A stretch of DNA of 64,000 bases, taken from the NCBI GenBank assembly GCA_039881045.1, contig JAYWVB010000031.1, forward strand, positions 62,001 to 126,000, written 5' to 3'. The translations under genes and the position numbers were made by a program. The stretch is from Chaetomium olivaceum (lineage: Eukaryota > Ascomycota > Sordariomycetes > Sordariales > Chaetomiaceae). The notes beneath the pieces are model-generated. The model made no database searches, was not told the origin of the DNA, and saw only the letters and a list, made by a program, of their open reading frames with translations. Positions within the stretch are counted from its first letter, which is position 1. Each line of letters starts with the position of its first letter. This document shows positions 20,597-30,978 of this stretch, one piece after another.

Positions 20597-21118
20597 CTAA
20601 AGTTCAATAGCAATACTAGCTGGAACGACGAGACGCGGCTGTAGGTACAGCTTAGGCAGGACTGAAGTCGTAAATATACCATCTTCCTCTACAGCTCGAG
20701 AAAGGTCGTATACCCTGGAACTCGCATTTCTATATTTCCTTTGCTGGTCTTGGACTTCAGCTACCACATCTCCGGCGGCAATTACGTCCTCTGTGGTCTG
20801 TAGGGCGGCATCTACCAACACGAGCTCGTCCTGTCCGACCCCGCCATCCTCTCCTAAACCCGCGAGTAGGGCGTGACCGACCTTGGCCCGAATGGTATCA
20901 GCTCCTTCTTCAGCCAGAATTCCCGCAATAGCTACTGCCGCCCTATCTGGACCAAACCGGCTAATCCGCGCGCCTACTTCAACCCGGTCCCAGGTACGAC
21001 CATAACCCGTCACTCGGTGCCTCCAGCCATTTCCAAACCCAAGAGTACCCGCTATTATGGCGGCTATTGAGAGCTCACGGTCACGACGAGTGGGGAGGCA
21101 TGACCTTTGGGTGTGCAA
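20597..21118 (-). CDS. Orphan reading frame of unknown nature
   Basis: A 173-residue minus-strand frame. The middle and C-terminal parts (VGARISRFGPDRAAVAIAG, TTEDVIAAGDVVAEVQDQQ, YRNASSRVYDLSRAVEEDG) are helix-prone and protein-like, which favours a real or recently lost coding region. The N-terminus is not convincing, no splice structure could be assembled, and the neighbourhood is degenerate. Function unknown; it may be a gene remnant. Confidence 0.3.
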   Translation of the reverse strand: MHTQRSCLPTRRDRELSIAAIIAGTLGFGNGWRHRVTGYGRTWDRVEVGARISRFGPDRAAVAIAGILAEEGADTIRAKVGHALLAGLGEDGGVGQDELVLVDAALQTTEDVIAAGDVVAEVQDQQRKYRNASSRVYDLSRAVEEDGIFTTSVLPKLYLQPRLVVPASIAIEL

Positions 21119-21457
21119 GGTTGAGGGGGTATACTGTGTATTCTAAATCTAGCAGTTTCCCCTTGGCCCGCTCTTATTGTTGTAGTTGTTGTTCGGAAGG
21201 TGGGTGGTGGTGATGGTGAGTGTTGGATTGGAAGAGGAGGATGAGGCCCTCCAGCCCGGGGCGGGCTGCAGGGGCGTTGTGTCAAAGTCGATGGGGTTGT
21301 AGTATGTCTTGGTGACGGTTGGGGACGAGCAGGATCTACTGGTAGGCGTACTCGCGGCTGGGGATTGCGGTGGCCGTAGACGGTGTACGTGTAGACGGCA
21401 TCGGACTGGCTATATAGGGGGTAAGGAGCTGAAGTAGAAAGGAAGGGAACGGGGGTC

Positions 21458-21787
21458 TCAATCTTGGCTTGTTGTTGGTTCTCCGTCCAAGGTAAAGAGA
21501 ACGACGTCGGTGTCAAAGTAATGTGCCACGATGTACAACAAGTAGTGGTGCGAGTACGCGGGCTTGCCCTACTACTGCGACGCATGGAGGGAGCGGGCCA
21601 TGCACAGGGTGCCGAAGTCTACGCCGACCGACTTGGACTTGTCTTGCAGCATGTGGTAATCGCGCCATCGTCCGTGGCCAGGCTGTTTCAGGACCTGCAT
21701 AAAGTAGGTCCGGATCTGGGCTTTGACCTGCAGTAATGCCAAATCCAATTCCAGTGAAACAGGCGCAGCTGGAAGTGCGCAGGCCAA
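21458..21787 (-). pseudogene. Remnant of an unrecognised gene with tandem TAG stops
   Basis: The minus strand reads through a protein-like stretch (RWRDYHMLQDKSKSVGVDFG), then two adjacent TAG codons after LHASQ, and resumes in the same frame with GKPAYSHHYLLYIVAHYF and DTDVVLFTLDGEP before a stop at 21458. CAG-to-TAG changes at CpA sites would explain both stops and are what RIP produces. The family is not recognised. Confidence 0.5.
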
Positions 21788-22169
21788 GCAAGCCTACAAG
21801 CGGTACTGGAGCCTTTGGGGACTTAAATCACGCCAAACACACAACACATATATCTAGGTAAGGCACGGGATGAAACAAAGGGCAATGCTGAAACTCTCAT
21901 TGTCTTTTCCGACAGGCTATCGGACCTCTGTACGAGCAGACCCATAATATCACCTCCCGACACAGCATTACCGCAAACCATTTCCTAGACCATTCCCGCC
22001 TTGGCAGTGGATCTCGGTGCGCGATGGCGCATTGTGAAGCTCGCAGGCTACTCCAGGACTGACCAGGTTGTCATGCGAGGCTCATGGCGTCGGGTCCTTA
22101 GTTGCACGCCCAAAGGCATCCTAGGATTGAGTGGCTCATGTTAGTGGGAGAGAGAGAAAGGATATTGGT
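21788..22169. other. Intergenic
   Basis: No gene seen. The right part should hold the 3' UTR of the minus-strand secreted protein gene. Confidence 0.4.
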
Positions 22170-22409
22170 TCAAGGTGAGGGAAATTCACCAAGCGAGGTT
22201 CCCATGCAATCAGTTCCGTCAGCCCTGTTGGAGCAGCCCATCTTTTGGAGACAGGCGGAATAGCCATGTTCACATTTGCCCTCGTCATTCGCGTACTGGC
22301 ACGGGGATGAAGGGTCCGGACAAACTGCTCGCGCTTCGATCGGCGCGATGGCTCTGGCAGAGGCCACTGCCGCCAGGAGGGTGGCAACGAAGATGGTGGT
22401 GAGCTGCAT
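22170..22409 (-). CDS. Small secreted Cys-rich protein (79 aa)
   Basis: The single minus-strand exon begins at ATG 22409. Residues 1-18 form a signal peptide (MQLTTIFVATLLAAVASA), followed by a short pro-like part with an Arg (IAPIEAR). The mature part of about 50 residues has six cysteines (VCPDPSSPCQYANDEGKC, YSACLQKMGC, DCMG), enough for three disulfides. Size and pattern match the broad class of fungal small secreted Cys-rich proteins (effector-like or antimicrobial-like). No specific family recognised. An upstream in-frame extension starting at 22487 exists but would bury the signal peptide, so the ATG at 22409 is preferred. Confidence 0.65.
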   Translation of the reverse strand: MQLTTIFVATLLAAVASARAIAPIEARAVCPDPSSPCQYANDEGKCEHGYSACLQKMGCSNRADGTDCMGTSLGEFPSP

Positions 22410-23572
22410 ATTGAGCAGAAGGAGAGTTGTTATCGTTGGGGGATTGAGAGCTGATGATGACTTGATGAGAAGAAAGAACATGTGCAAAGGGGGCGGACTT
22501 GCGAGTCTTTATACCCAGAACCTCGGTTCATAAACTCGAACATGTCCAATGTGTTGACCGAGGGTTCGGCCTACCAGCATTCAAGACATGACCCCATGGA
22601 ATGCATCGCCGCGGAGATGGTAGGCAAAGTGAAAGAAAGGCAATGGAGGAAATGGAAGGTTCATTGGTGACCATGCTCCGCTGTTGATGATGAAGGAAGG
22701 ATGCATGCGCAGGATGCAAGATGGCGGCACTGGTGTGCTAGGAGATGCCTCGATGTAGGACTACTCAGGGCGTTCAGAGTGAGAACGTCCAAGGTCGGCT
22801 AAAAGGCTGTTCTGCAGTGCATCTGAAATACTTAGCTTGGAGTATTTGGACTCGTTCACACGCCGGCCTAGTAGAACTTTTTGAAAAAGATAATTGTCCT
22901 TGCTTACCTAGGTACCTAAGATTAGGTACGGTAGGTATCCAAACTTGAGGCAACCATAATACTCTGCCATCTCCCTGAGACGCTCAGCACCATGCCTGAA
23001 GCTATACCAGGACTTGATGATTCCGTATTTACGTAATGATTCCGTATGTCCATGGGGGCGAGATCCTATAAGGCGGAATCCTGTGGGGGCGGGATCTTCA
23101 GTTGCAGCACTTGTTGGCGATGGCTACATTGCCTTGCGGATAACCGACTCGGTGAAATACTCAGGTCAGGGCAACAATACGGGGACGTTTCATCTTGGCC
23201 AATGTCGGGCCCTCGGCGATGCGTAGGATTCGTCCAAATACGCCCGTTAGAGGCATGTTGAACTTGGCGAGCCAGTCAGGTAACAGATCCGTAGCTATGG
23301 GCAGCATACATACAAGTCGCCGTTCTGCGGCAACGGAATAATTGGGCCGGTACGCCACTTTGCCTGGAGGTCAGATTCATGGAGGGTAAGTCGGACCCCC
23401 TACTTGGCGGCCACCACCTCTCGTTACTCGTTCCCCAGCTCGAACCCTGAAAACCCCCATTTCAACCACGAATCAGATGCGACCTCAGACTGAATGAACC
23501 CTGGTCTCACCACTGCGACGAGGCGGCAGGAGGACGACGAGGTGACGGGGACATGCCCTTCGGGGCACAGCT
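22410..23572. other. Intergenic
   Basis: No supported gene in 1.16 kb. The first part is presumably the promoter of the small secreted protein gene (minus strand). Confidence 0.45.
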
Positions 23573-24306
23573 TTGGACCCATTCAGGTTGTATTTTGATG
23601 GCTTGGGAGACCGACTTATTCCCAATTTGAAGAATTTCATGTCCGATCCCACCTTCGCTAGGCAAGTCTCAGTCAGCTTGGACGTGAGATGGCAACAACT
23701 GGTGGAAAAGATACGTCCGCCGAAAGGTCACGACCTGTTTGCAGTTTACCACGCTCCTTCGAGTCCCGCACAGGATGGAGTCTCGAAACTACTCGTTTGA
23801 CGGTCTAAGAAATTCCGGCTCCGATTCTAAGTGGAGAATCGTGCCACGTTCACCAGAAGCCGCTGAGGCCTATTACAACCGGCCGGTCAGCGATCTTCCA
23901 GGCGAAGACATACTCTATTACGTTGGTTCACTGCCGGGGTCAAAACTTGACTTGCTCTTCCCACCGGGCAGACTTTATGAGCTAGAACATATCCCCGGCG
24001 GAAACGGTCTTTACGCACACTGGGTCGAAGAGGGGTTCGGGTACTGCCAATCATTGTGAGGGTACAGAGTGGTCGTCCTTGGACCTCGTCATCTCCGGCT
24101 ACAAATTCTAGATCCTGGTCTCATTATGGCATACAGCGGCGTTTGAAGCATTGGTTAGACGATGCGGTGATTGAGTGCAGCGAGTGCGACCAGTTCAGAA
24201 GTCGGCTAATCCAAAGTTCAGCGCTTTGCAAACCTACTGCGATCTTAATAACGCATGCCAACGGCAAGTTTATACTTTCTACCGGTGACAGCCAAGCTGA
24301 TGGTTA
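23573..24306 (+). pseudogene. Broken gene of unknown family
   Basis: Protein-like sequence is spread over successive plus-strand frames: DRLIPNLKNFMSDPTFARQV and KIRPPKGHDLFAVYHAP, then after a frame change YSFDGLRNSGSDSKW and DILYYVGSLPGSKLDLLFPP up to HWVEEGFGYC near 24048. After another frame change it reads ANHCEGTEWSSLDLVISGYK, followed by in-frame TAG and TGA codons. At least two shifts and two stops make it non-functional. The family is not recognised; it may be the N-terminal part of the same decayed locus as the TPR-like piece downstream. Confidence 0.6.
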
Positions 24307-24639
24307 ACTGAGAGATGGCCAGATATCTGTTGGAGCTGTTTTTCATAGTAAAGTTATTGTGTAATTTTTAGGAGAAAACAATAAATATTAAAAGCAATAC
24401 TAGTGGAACGGTCAATAGGAATAAGAAACTGAAAGGGAGTCTCCTGGTTCATCGAATGGGACATCGTGGGATTTTTTGACAAACATAGATCATAAAATAT
24501 TAGCCTGAATTTCTACGAGGAGCTTGCGGACCTGACCGAAGTCAACACGGTCGCGTTGTGCATGCTAGTAGAAGAGGAGCAGACAATTGCACTCCAAGGC
24601 TCCCTAACTCTCACAAGGGTCAGTTACTAACCGGCTCGG
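24307..24639. other. Degenerate AT-rich spacer
   Basis: AT-rich, stop-dense, no coding pattern seen. Confidence 0.4.
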
Positions 24640-25547
24640 GCAGCCCGAGGAAAGGGTAGAGTGGCTCAAAAAGTCGTACGAAATACGGAGCCGGGATGTA
24701 CCGTTCAACCCCCGTGAATCTGCGTGGGCAGCGGATAACGCCGCGACAGGGATCGCCACCCTCATTCAGTTCGCCGAAGCAACGAAATGGCATGAGGGCG
24801 CCCGCGACCACTTCCAGGAATGGTCGAATTTGGAGTCAGGGCGCAGGGGCGAGTGACCGGCAGAGATCATGAACAGCATGGGGCTGGGATTGGTGTGGTC
24901 GGGTAGGATTAAGGAGGCCAGGGATCTGATGAATGGGGCGTTGCAGCAGGTTGAGACGACCGAGCCTTATAACTGGGTTGTGGCGGCGTAGTGCGTGCTC
25001 ACTGGATTGGTAATCGGCGATATTGAATTATACTAACATGAAAAGCACACACTTCGGAATCGTACCGTCGACCGCCGCCAGCGAAACTACGCGGCTGCAG
25101 AGACCCATTTCATGGAGGCGCAGAATTTATGGCGGAAAGGAGACCAGCTTCGCAGCGACCCGTTCAATGGTGCGTGCATGTACCGTCTGGGATGCACGCC
25201 TTTGGACAGAGGCGAGCTGAAGGCAGCGATGTAAGTTCCAGTGACCTGATTCATCCAAGCTCGCGTCTATAGCACTGCGAACATCCGCTAATTAGAGCGT
25301 TCAACACAGTAAGCACTTGCGAGATGCTCGTGTTGTCACCGAGAAGCGGAAGAACAACATGGTGGCAGAGCACGCGCGATGTCTTTTCGTTCTTTCGGAA
25401 GCACTGGAACAAGAAGCTCGGAATGCCGAGGAAGCTTCTCGGCTTCGTGACGAGGCGGAGCGTCTCCTGCGGCAACGGTCGCCTATGGTAGGCGATCCCG
25501 GAAAGCTGGAAACGTACGATAACTTGGTTTGCATCTTATGGCGGTAG
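24640..25547 (+). pseudogene. Decayed TPR-like gene (C-terminal part)
   Basis: Plus-strand frames show helical-repeat protein sequence: PEERVEWLKKSYEIRSRDVP, AADNAATGIATLIQFAEATK, MNSMGLGLVWSGRIKEARDL, then NYAAAETHFMEAQNLWRKGD and FNGACMYRLGCTPLDRGELK. After a probable intron starting GTAAGT at about 25230 it ends with KHLRDARVVTEKRKNNMVAE to LVCILWR at 25547. In-frame TAG (near 24990) and TAA (near 25035) interrupt it. Such TPR ends are usual in fungal NB-ARC/TPR-type proteins. Inactive by stops. Confidence 0.6.
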
Positions 25548-25699
25548 TACCTCGTTTGTCTACCCCGTGGACGAGAATGGCAGGGATTTCCTTTTGTTGC
25601 TTGCGTGAACCTTGGGGCAGAGAGGATTAGGCGGTGCTAAAATGTGCGACACAGCTGCTAGTGCCCGATGAGTTAGGGGACACTGGCTGTTTCAGGTTT

Positions 25700-26145
25700 C
25701 TAACAAATGTTCTCGCGAGCCTTCTGCGGGATGCTTCTCTGCCCGGCCTTGCCGCACAGCAACTTTGGCTTGGAAAGCGGATGGGATTCTTTGGAATCCA
25801 CTGACTTGTACCACGCCTTCCAAGGCTGTTTCGAGTGTGCGGAAGCGTTGTCCATGGCGGCGCCCGTTTTTATTTCTGGCTGTTTTGATCTTGTCCAGGT
25901 TAAGCAAGTACGATGTCCTTGCAACTATTGCAAAGGCCCATTCGCACTCTGTCACTCTCTCGAAAATACGGAGCCTTGGTATCTCACGAGGCTCCTTGAT
26001 CCCGGTGATTCCTCTCAATCTGAAGACGGCACAAGCACTCAAGACACGACTTATCGAACCACTAAAAACACAAGCTCGAGGTAGTGAACCTTATGTAACA
26101 CTCAGCCAGATATGGGGAAATCACAGTCGGGGAAACATCTCTTGA
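25700..26145 (+). pseudogene. Possible HET-domain gene fragment
   Basis: The plus-strand frame 25765-26145 ends with RLIEPLKTQARGSEPYVTLS then QIWG, close to the YVALSYCWG signature that opens fungal HET (heterokaryon incompatibility) domains. Everything after that motif is missing and the MFS gene follows immediately in the opposite orientation. Upstream Cys-containing text (CPCNYCKGPFALC) could be the usual N-terminal region. A truncated relic; moderate-to-low confidence. Confidence 0.35.
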
Positions 26146-26172
26146 ACACGGTCACCCAGAACAACCATCACC

Positions 26173-27785
26173 TCAAGGGCTTCCCCATCGCCCGTATCCT
26201 CGCTCCAAAATTCCACTGCACCAGCGGCCCACCAAGCCAAACACCACGGCGATGAGCGCCAGCACGGTATTCGACCAACCCCAGCCCAGCCGCTCCTGCA
26301 TCGGCGGGGCAAAAATGGGAAACACAAACCCGCAAATCATCCTCAGCACCTGTGACGCGCCCATCGCCGACGCCGTGTAATCCGGGAACGAATCTAGAAT
26401 ATATGCTGACATGGCGCTTGTGTGCAGCAGCAGGCCGAAGCCAACGATGGCCGCGCCGACGTCGGTCATGATCCAGTGCAGACGCGCATTCGCTGACCAG
26501 CCGTACCAGAGCAGACCTGTTGGTATGAAGATTGCTCCCGGGAAGGTGAGGGGGACGCGGTACTCTGGGGCTGTGGCCCCGTTGGCGCGGCGCTTCAAGA
26601 CCCCCCAGAGGCAGTCCATGGCGTACGCGCCGAGGAAGTTGGCGGAGAGGTTGCCGATAGCGATGGCGATGTAGTGCAGCCCCGTCTGGGCGACAGACTC
26701 GTGGTAGACGTCCGCATGGAGGATGGCAAAGGTGGCGAGGAGGTAGTAGAGCACTCCGAAATTGAAGGCCATGAAGACGGAAACGAGCTGCAGGATGGGC
26801 TGCGTGGCGAGCATGCGCGCAGGGCGGGCGATGCTGACGAGGAGCTGGTGCGAGAGGGTGGTGGTGTGGGTGCCTTTGTTGAACTGGGTGTAGTGCGGGC
26901 GGCCAGTTTGCGCGGTGAGGCGGGCGGCTTTTTCGCCGAGGATTTTGGCGTGCGAGGTCTCGGGGAGGAGGACCAGGGCGAGAAGCATGAGGGCGCTACA
27001 AAAAATGGCGGCGACCCAGAAGATCCAGCGCCAGCCGATGGTGTCGGCGATGGCGCCGCCGAGAAGGGGGCCGAGGGCTGGGCCAAGCAGCGGGATGGCG
27101 TTGACGAGGGCAAAGGATTGGCCGCGCTGTTCGGGCGGCCAGATGTCGCTGGTGATGGGGAGGGCGATGACGAAGTCGACGCTGCCGCCGATGCCGGCCA
27201 GGAAGCGGGATGCGACGAGGGTGGGTTTGTTGTGGGAGAAGCCGCTCACCACGCTCCATCCGCTGTAGATGAAGCCGCTCATGATCCAGACCGGCTTGCG
27301 GCCGTACACTTCGGCGAACGGGGCAAGGAGAAGCGGTCCCACGGCGAAGGCGAGGATGAAGATAGAGAGCGCCGACTCGGCTTCGGATGCAGTCATACCC
27401 AGGTCGCGGCCGAGGGCTGGCAGCGCCGGCGCGATCATGCTCCCCGACATGAGCGTCACGAAGCCCCCGAGCGACACAAAGATGGAGATGATCCATTTGA
27501 GCGCCGGCCGCATGTTGACCGGGTTGGTGGGGTCATCCGGGCCATCCCAGGTTACCTTTCCGGTTGTCAGTCGGTCGCGCCATGAACAAGGGGAAGTTGG
27601 AGGGGGCTTGCCAAGCCGGGGTCGGGCTGCTCGCTGAGATCGATGCTCTGCAACTGCGTCTCGGTGCCTTTTTCCTCGTCGCTCGCGGACGGGAGCGTCG
27701 CAGTCTCCTCGAGAACGGCCACCACCTGCTTCTCGTCCTCCTTTCGCGTTTCTTTCTCTTTGTCCATGGTAACGGCTTGATCCAT
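26173..27785 (-). CDS. MFS transporter, DHA1 drug:H+ antiporter type, with a one-base frame break
   Basis: Plasma-membrane proton antiporter, expected to export small molecules. The long frame from about 27567 down to 26173 holds all the membrane part: the pre-TM1 signature VTWDGPDDPTNPVN, about 12 helices, motif A LLAPFAEVYGRKP between TM2 and TM3, and GWRWIFWVAAIF near TM6. The real N-terminus is in another frame: ATG at 27785 or 27767, then an acidic Lys/Glu-rich cytoplasmic segment ending LPLVHGATD at about 27570. One missing base there would continue straight into TTGKVTWDGP. No intron fits. Corrected length is about 531-537 residues. It lies at the left edge of the RiPP-like cluster and could export its product; that role is inferred. 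Confidence 0.85.
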
Positions 27786-29396
27786 CAATATGCGCCTCCG
27801 ACTGCAATTGAGCGAACGAAAACAGCAAATAAAGAGAGAGGTCGAAGTGAAAAGGAGCCAAGAATTGGGACTCGAGTTGGTGTGCGTGGCGGCAACCCAT
27901 CGGTGTTACGAGTCGAGCTGCACGGCGTGCTACTCGTCAGTTGCCGGTTGTACTCTGCTGCACTGTCATCGCATGACGGTGCATATGCTCGCTATGATTG
28001 CGCGGCTAATGTGAAGCTAGGTGCCACCCTCGGCCGAATTCGGCAGGTACTATGGACGGAAGTTTTCACACGCGGTGCTACGCAAACACATGGAAAGCAC
28101 TTGGGACATACACAAGTTCGCGGTAGGGAGGCGTATAATCTGTAACGTCTTCTGTATGGTCGGGCTTTGGTCATGTAAGGTATGTACATGGACATACCCA
28201 TTTGAGCCAGCGCCCCGGACAGCTTCATTTCCACCAAATTTGATGATCACAACAATCTCTCCGAGAGCAGGAGAACTCCTCTCAACTCTCTCCAAAACAC
28301 AATTTTTTGACTCTCCTCAACACCGCGATCATGAATACCGACAAGACGAACGACCCTAAGCCCAAACCACTGCGACACGACCGATTTTCGATTCCGACCT
28401 ACGAACCTGCTGTTTTTTTAGGGGAGAGAGACGCTGTAATATAGGGATTATCTGGAAGAGTTCTTCGGGAGGGCGATTCAGCGTACGTCGTAGGAGTGTT
28501 TACTAGGCTCTCAGCAATGTGCCCATTCGAATGCTATTTCTCTTGTATTTTTTGAGCTTAAATGGACGACGTTGTGATGTTGCTGTTTGCGGTGTATTTG
28601 CGTGCGAATTGATGTGGCTAAAGCCCTTATATGGCTAGCAACCCTGCAGAAGACGTTACCAAATTGTCCATTTCAGGGAAGTGTACCCAGTTGTCAGCCC
28701 TGGAGGTGATCTGCGATATTCTTCACATCTGGTACATACAGATCACATCCACCGACTCGGTAAGCATTCCCTTCCCTTTTGTCACCATGATTGGTTGTCT
28801 CAACAGGTTACGGTCGTATCGGAACGATCAGTTTTCCAACACATCAAAATTCGAGGCAAGAGAACCTCAAGACCCTTTTGCACGGATTGGAAACTTGGCC
28901 AACCCCAATCTTTGCAGCAGTTCAGACAACCAGAGCGACCCAGAGAATTTCCTTCGTCGAGGCAAGGGAGGAACTCTGGAGAAAATGACGATTAGGCCCC
29001 AGTGGCCCAGAGAACTTGCCTCAATCAAGCACCCTCGCCATCATTTTTCAACTTCGTCAATCAGCCATCTTCAGCGCCGCAGCACACAAGTCAACTTGCC
29101 GAAACACAGGTGACTAGGGAAAAAAGACTGAATTGAGAGTTAACCTGGTGCCTAGGTACAGGCGGCCAGGCCAAGCTTTAAAACCCAGGGTTTTTTTGGT
29201 TTTTCTTTCCTTCATACTTCCGTCCAGCATCTGTCATCCACCCTCCTCCGACAAGAAACCCAGCTTCCAGTCCACAAAGAGCGAATCCAAGTCAAGTTCT
29301 CACGAAAGCGCACCCCAAAAGAAAAATAAGCAGAAATCCCAGGGGCCTTCCAGCTTTTATGTTGTCGTTGTTGAGATTGGCCAGTGGTCGAGGGAT
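27786..29396. other. Intergenic between MFS gene and precursor gene
   Basis: 1.6 kb with no convincing gene on either strand. The left part serves the minus-strand MFS promoter and the right part the 3' region of the minus-strand precursor gene. The plus-strand frame 28631-29113 has no recognisable protein features. Confidence 0.45.
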
Positions 29397-29988
29397 TTAG
29401 ACCTTGTCGACGACGTAGCGGGTGGCGGCATCGGCATCCTCGCGCTTGTCAACGACATAGCGGGTAGCGCTGTCGGCATCAGACCGCTTGTCAACCACAT
29501 AGCGGGTAGCGCTGTCGGCATCAGACCGCTTGTCAACAACGTAGCGAGTAGCGCTGTCGGCATCCGATCGCTTGTCAACGACATAGCGGGTAGCTGAGTC
29601 GGCATCGGACCGCTTATCAACAACGTAGCGGGTGGCGCTGTCGGCATCAGAGCGCTTGTCAACCACATACCGGGTGGCCGAGTCAGCGTCCGATCGCTTG
29701 TCAACAACATAGCGGGTGGCCGAATCCGCGTCGGAGCGCTTATCAACGACATAGCGGGTTGCGGAGTCGGCGTCGGACCGTTTGTCAACCACGTACCGAG
29801 TAGCCGAGTCAGCGTCGGAGCGCTTATCGACTACATAGCGGGTGGCCGCGTCGGCGTCGGCACGGGGAGAGAGGTCTAGGACGTTGTTAGAGTTGCTTGC
29901 TTGTTTATTTGACGAGAGGTAACAACTCACTAGGAATGGCAATGGCGGTGACGAGAGCCGGGAGGAGAAAGAGGGCGGCGGAACGCAT
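29397..29988 (-). CDS. Kex2-processed repeat peptide precursor (dikaritin-type RiPP precursor)
   Basis: Two minus-strand exons, 29988-29931 and 29875-29397, with a 55-bp phase-1 GTGAGT...TAG intron (CTAAC branch site), give 178 residues. Residues 1-17 are a signal peptide (MRSAALFLLPALVTAIA), then IPNLSPR. Residues 25-178 are eleven 14-residue units: ADADAATRYVVDKR once, SDADSATRYVVDKR nine times, and a last EDADAATRYVVDKV. Each unit ends in Lys-Arg, the Kex2 site, except the last. This plan (signal peptide plus KR-separated cores containing Tyr) is that of fungal precursors cyclised by UstYa/DUF3328 proteins. Two such genes lie 1 and 5 kb away. The intron join is supported by linking the signal peptide to the repeats in frame. 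The core is inferred to lie within TRYVVD. Confidence 0.92.
29400..29861 (-). repeat. 42-bp coding tandem repeat, 11 units
   Basis: Eleven 42-bp units encode the 14-residue KR-ended peptide. Units differ at many third codon positions (Tyr as TAC or TAT; Arg as CGC, CGG or CGA) while Thr-Arg-Tyr-Val-Val-Asp-Lys is unchanged in all eleven. Confidence 0.97.
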
Positions 29989-30978
29989 TTTTGATTTTGT
30001 TGTGGGGAGAAAAGGGGTTGTTGGGTGGATTTTGCTGGATGGAGCTGTTGGACAGGACTTGAGTTGCTGTTGAGGACTCTGAAGATTCAAAGTCGACCGG
30101 TAATCAGGCGCGTGACGGCCGTTTTATCATCAATTCCATGCAACCCGAATGCTTTGGCTGAGACTTGGACTTGGTTGTTTTGCTAACTGCGGACATGCCA
30201 TGGCTCAGGAGGTCCCAAGGCGGCAAAGCGCCTACGGTCCGAGCTGTGGACGGCAATGTCAGGCTTGGTTCCTCTGTCATCGAACCAACGGTCTCATTCA
30301 GAGCAAACCGATACTCAGAATTCAAGGATCTGTTACCCTGCATTCTCTGTTGGGTCTACAACCTCAGCTCCGGCTGACCTGGATGCTGCACAGTCATGGA
30401 TCGGGTTCGTGGTCTTGATGGCTGCCTGCAATGACACATGTCATTGTTCGACGGCGTAGGGGTGGAGTCAACATCTCTAAGTCTGTCAATGATGGGAGGA
30501 CAACGCATCGATGCATCGTCAGGCGCGGTTCTCTCAGTAGGGGAGGGAGGTAAACACCGAGTACACATCATAGCTCCACAACGTCAGCCTTGACCGTGCA
30601 TTTTCAACATTGACCGTGGATAGGAGGATGAACCCGGCGGTTATGGATCCATGATCCGCAAACTCAAGACGTTTTGGTTTAAAGCAGACCAAGTAAAAAT
30701 ATGCAAAAAATGTCACGGTATGTGAATAAAGGGGTGGTGGTTGGATAGGAGCATACCCCCTTGTTGGTACTCCCCCATAGTAGGGAGGGGAGGACAGGGG
30801 TATGACCGTGCATGGCCAACCTCCCCCAAGGCCAAACTTGTGGAACTATCAGCGCTATCTTCCATTCGTAATGTTAGACCTGGACCTGGGGATCTCAGCC
30901 AACCCCGATTACCCTGTTTCCCTCTGAATCTCACCTTTCCGCTGCGTGCACTACCGATTCTTAGTCACCACCACCAAC
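29989..30978. promoter_or_regulatory. Divergent promoter region, precursor / UstYa-like gene 1
   Basis: About 1 kb without a gene between the precursor (leftward) and the first UstYa-like gene (rightward). Head-to-head placement suggests shared control. No binding site was identified with confidence. Confidence 0.5.

Noticed and set aside
21064..21585. 173-residue minus-strand frame rich in Pro/Thr
   Set aside because: Overlaps the better-supported pseudogene in another frame and has no protein-like core.
26674..27585. 303-residue plus-strand frame opposite the MFS gene
   Set aside because: Charged, repetitive antisense shadow; the minus strand shows clear MFS helices and motifs.
27568..27900. 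N-terminal extension of the MFS long frame up to 27900
   Set aside because: Arg/Gly-rich shadow with no transporter character; the acidic N-terminus in the neighbouring frame (ATG 27767/27785) is the usual form.
29400..29861. Regular tandem repeat that could be mistaken for a CRISPR-like or satellite array
   Set aside because: The repeat is contiguous without spacers, in frame, follows a signal-peptide exon through a proper intron, and varies mainly at third codon positions.
29397..29988. Precursor as an alpha-type mating pheromone gene (also KR-separated repeats)
   Set aside because: Sordariomycete alpha-pheromone repeats are short, Cys/Trp-containing peptides; this unit has neither, and two DUF3328 genes are adjacent. 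Kept only as a weak alternative.
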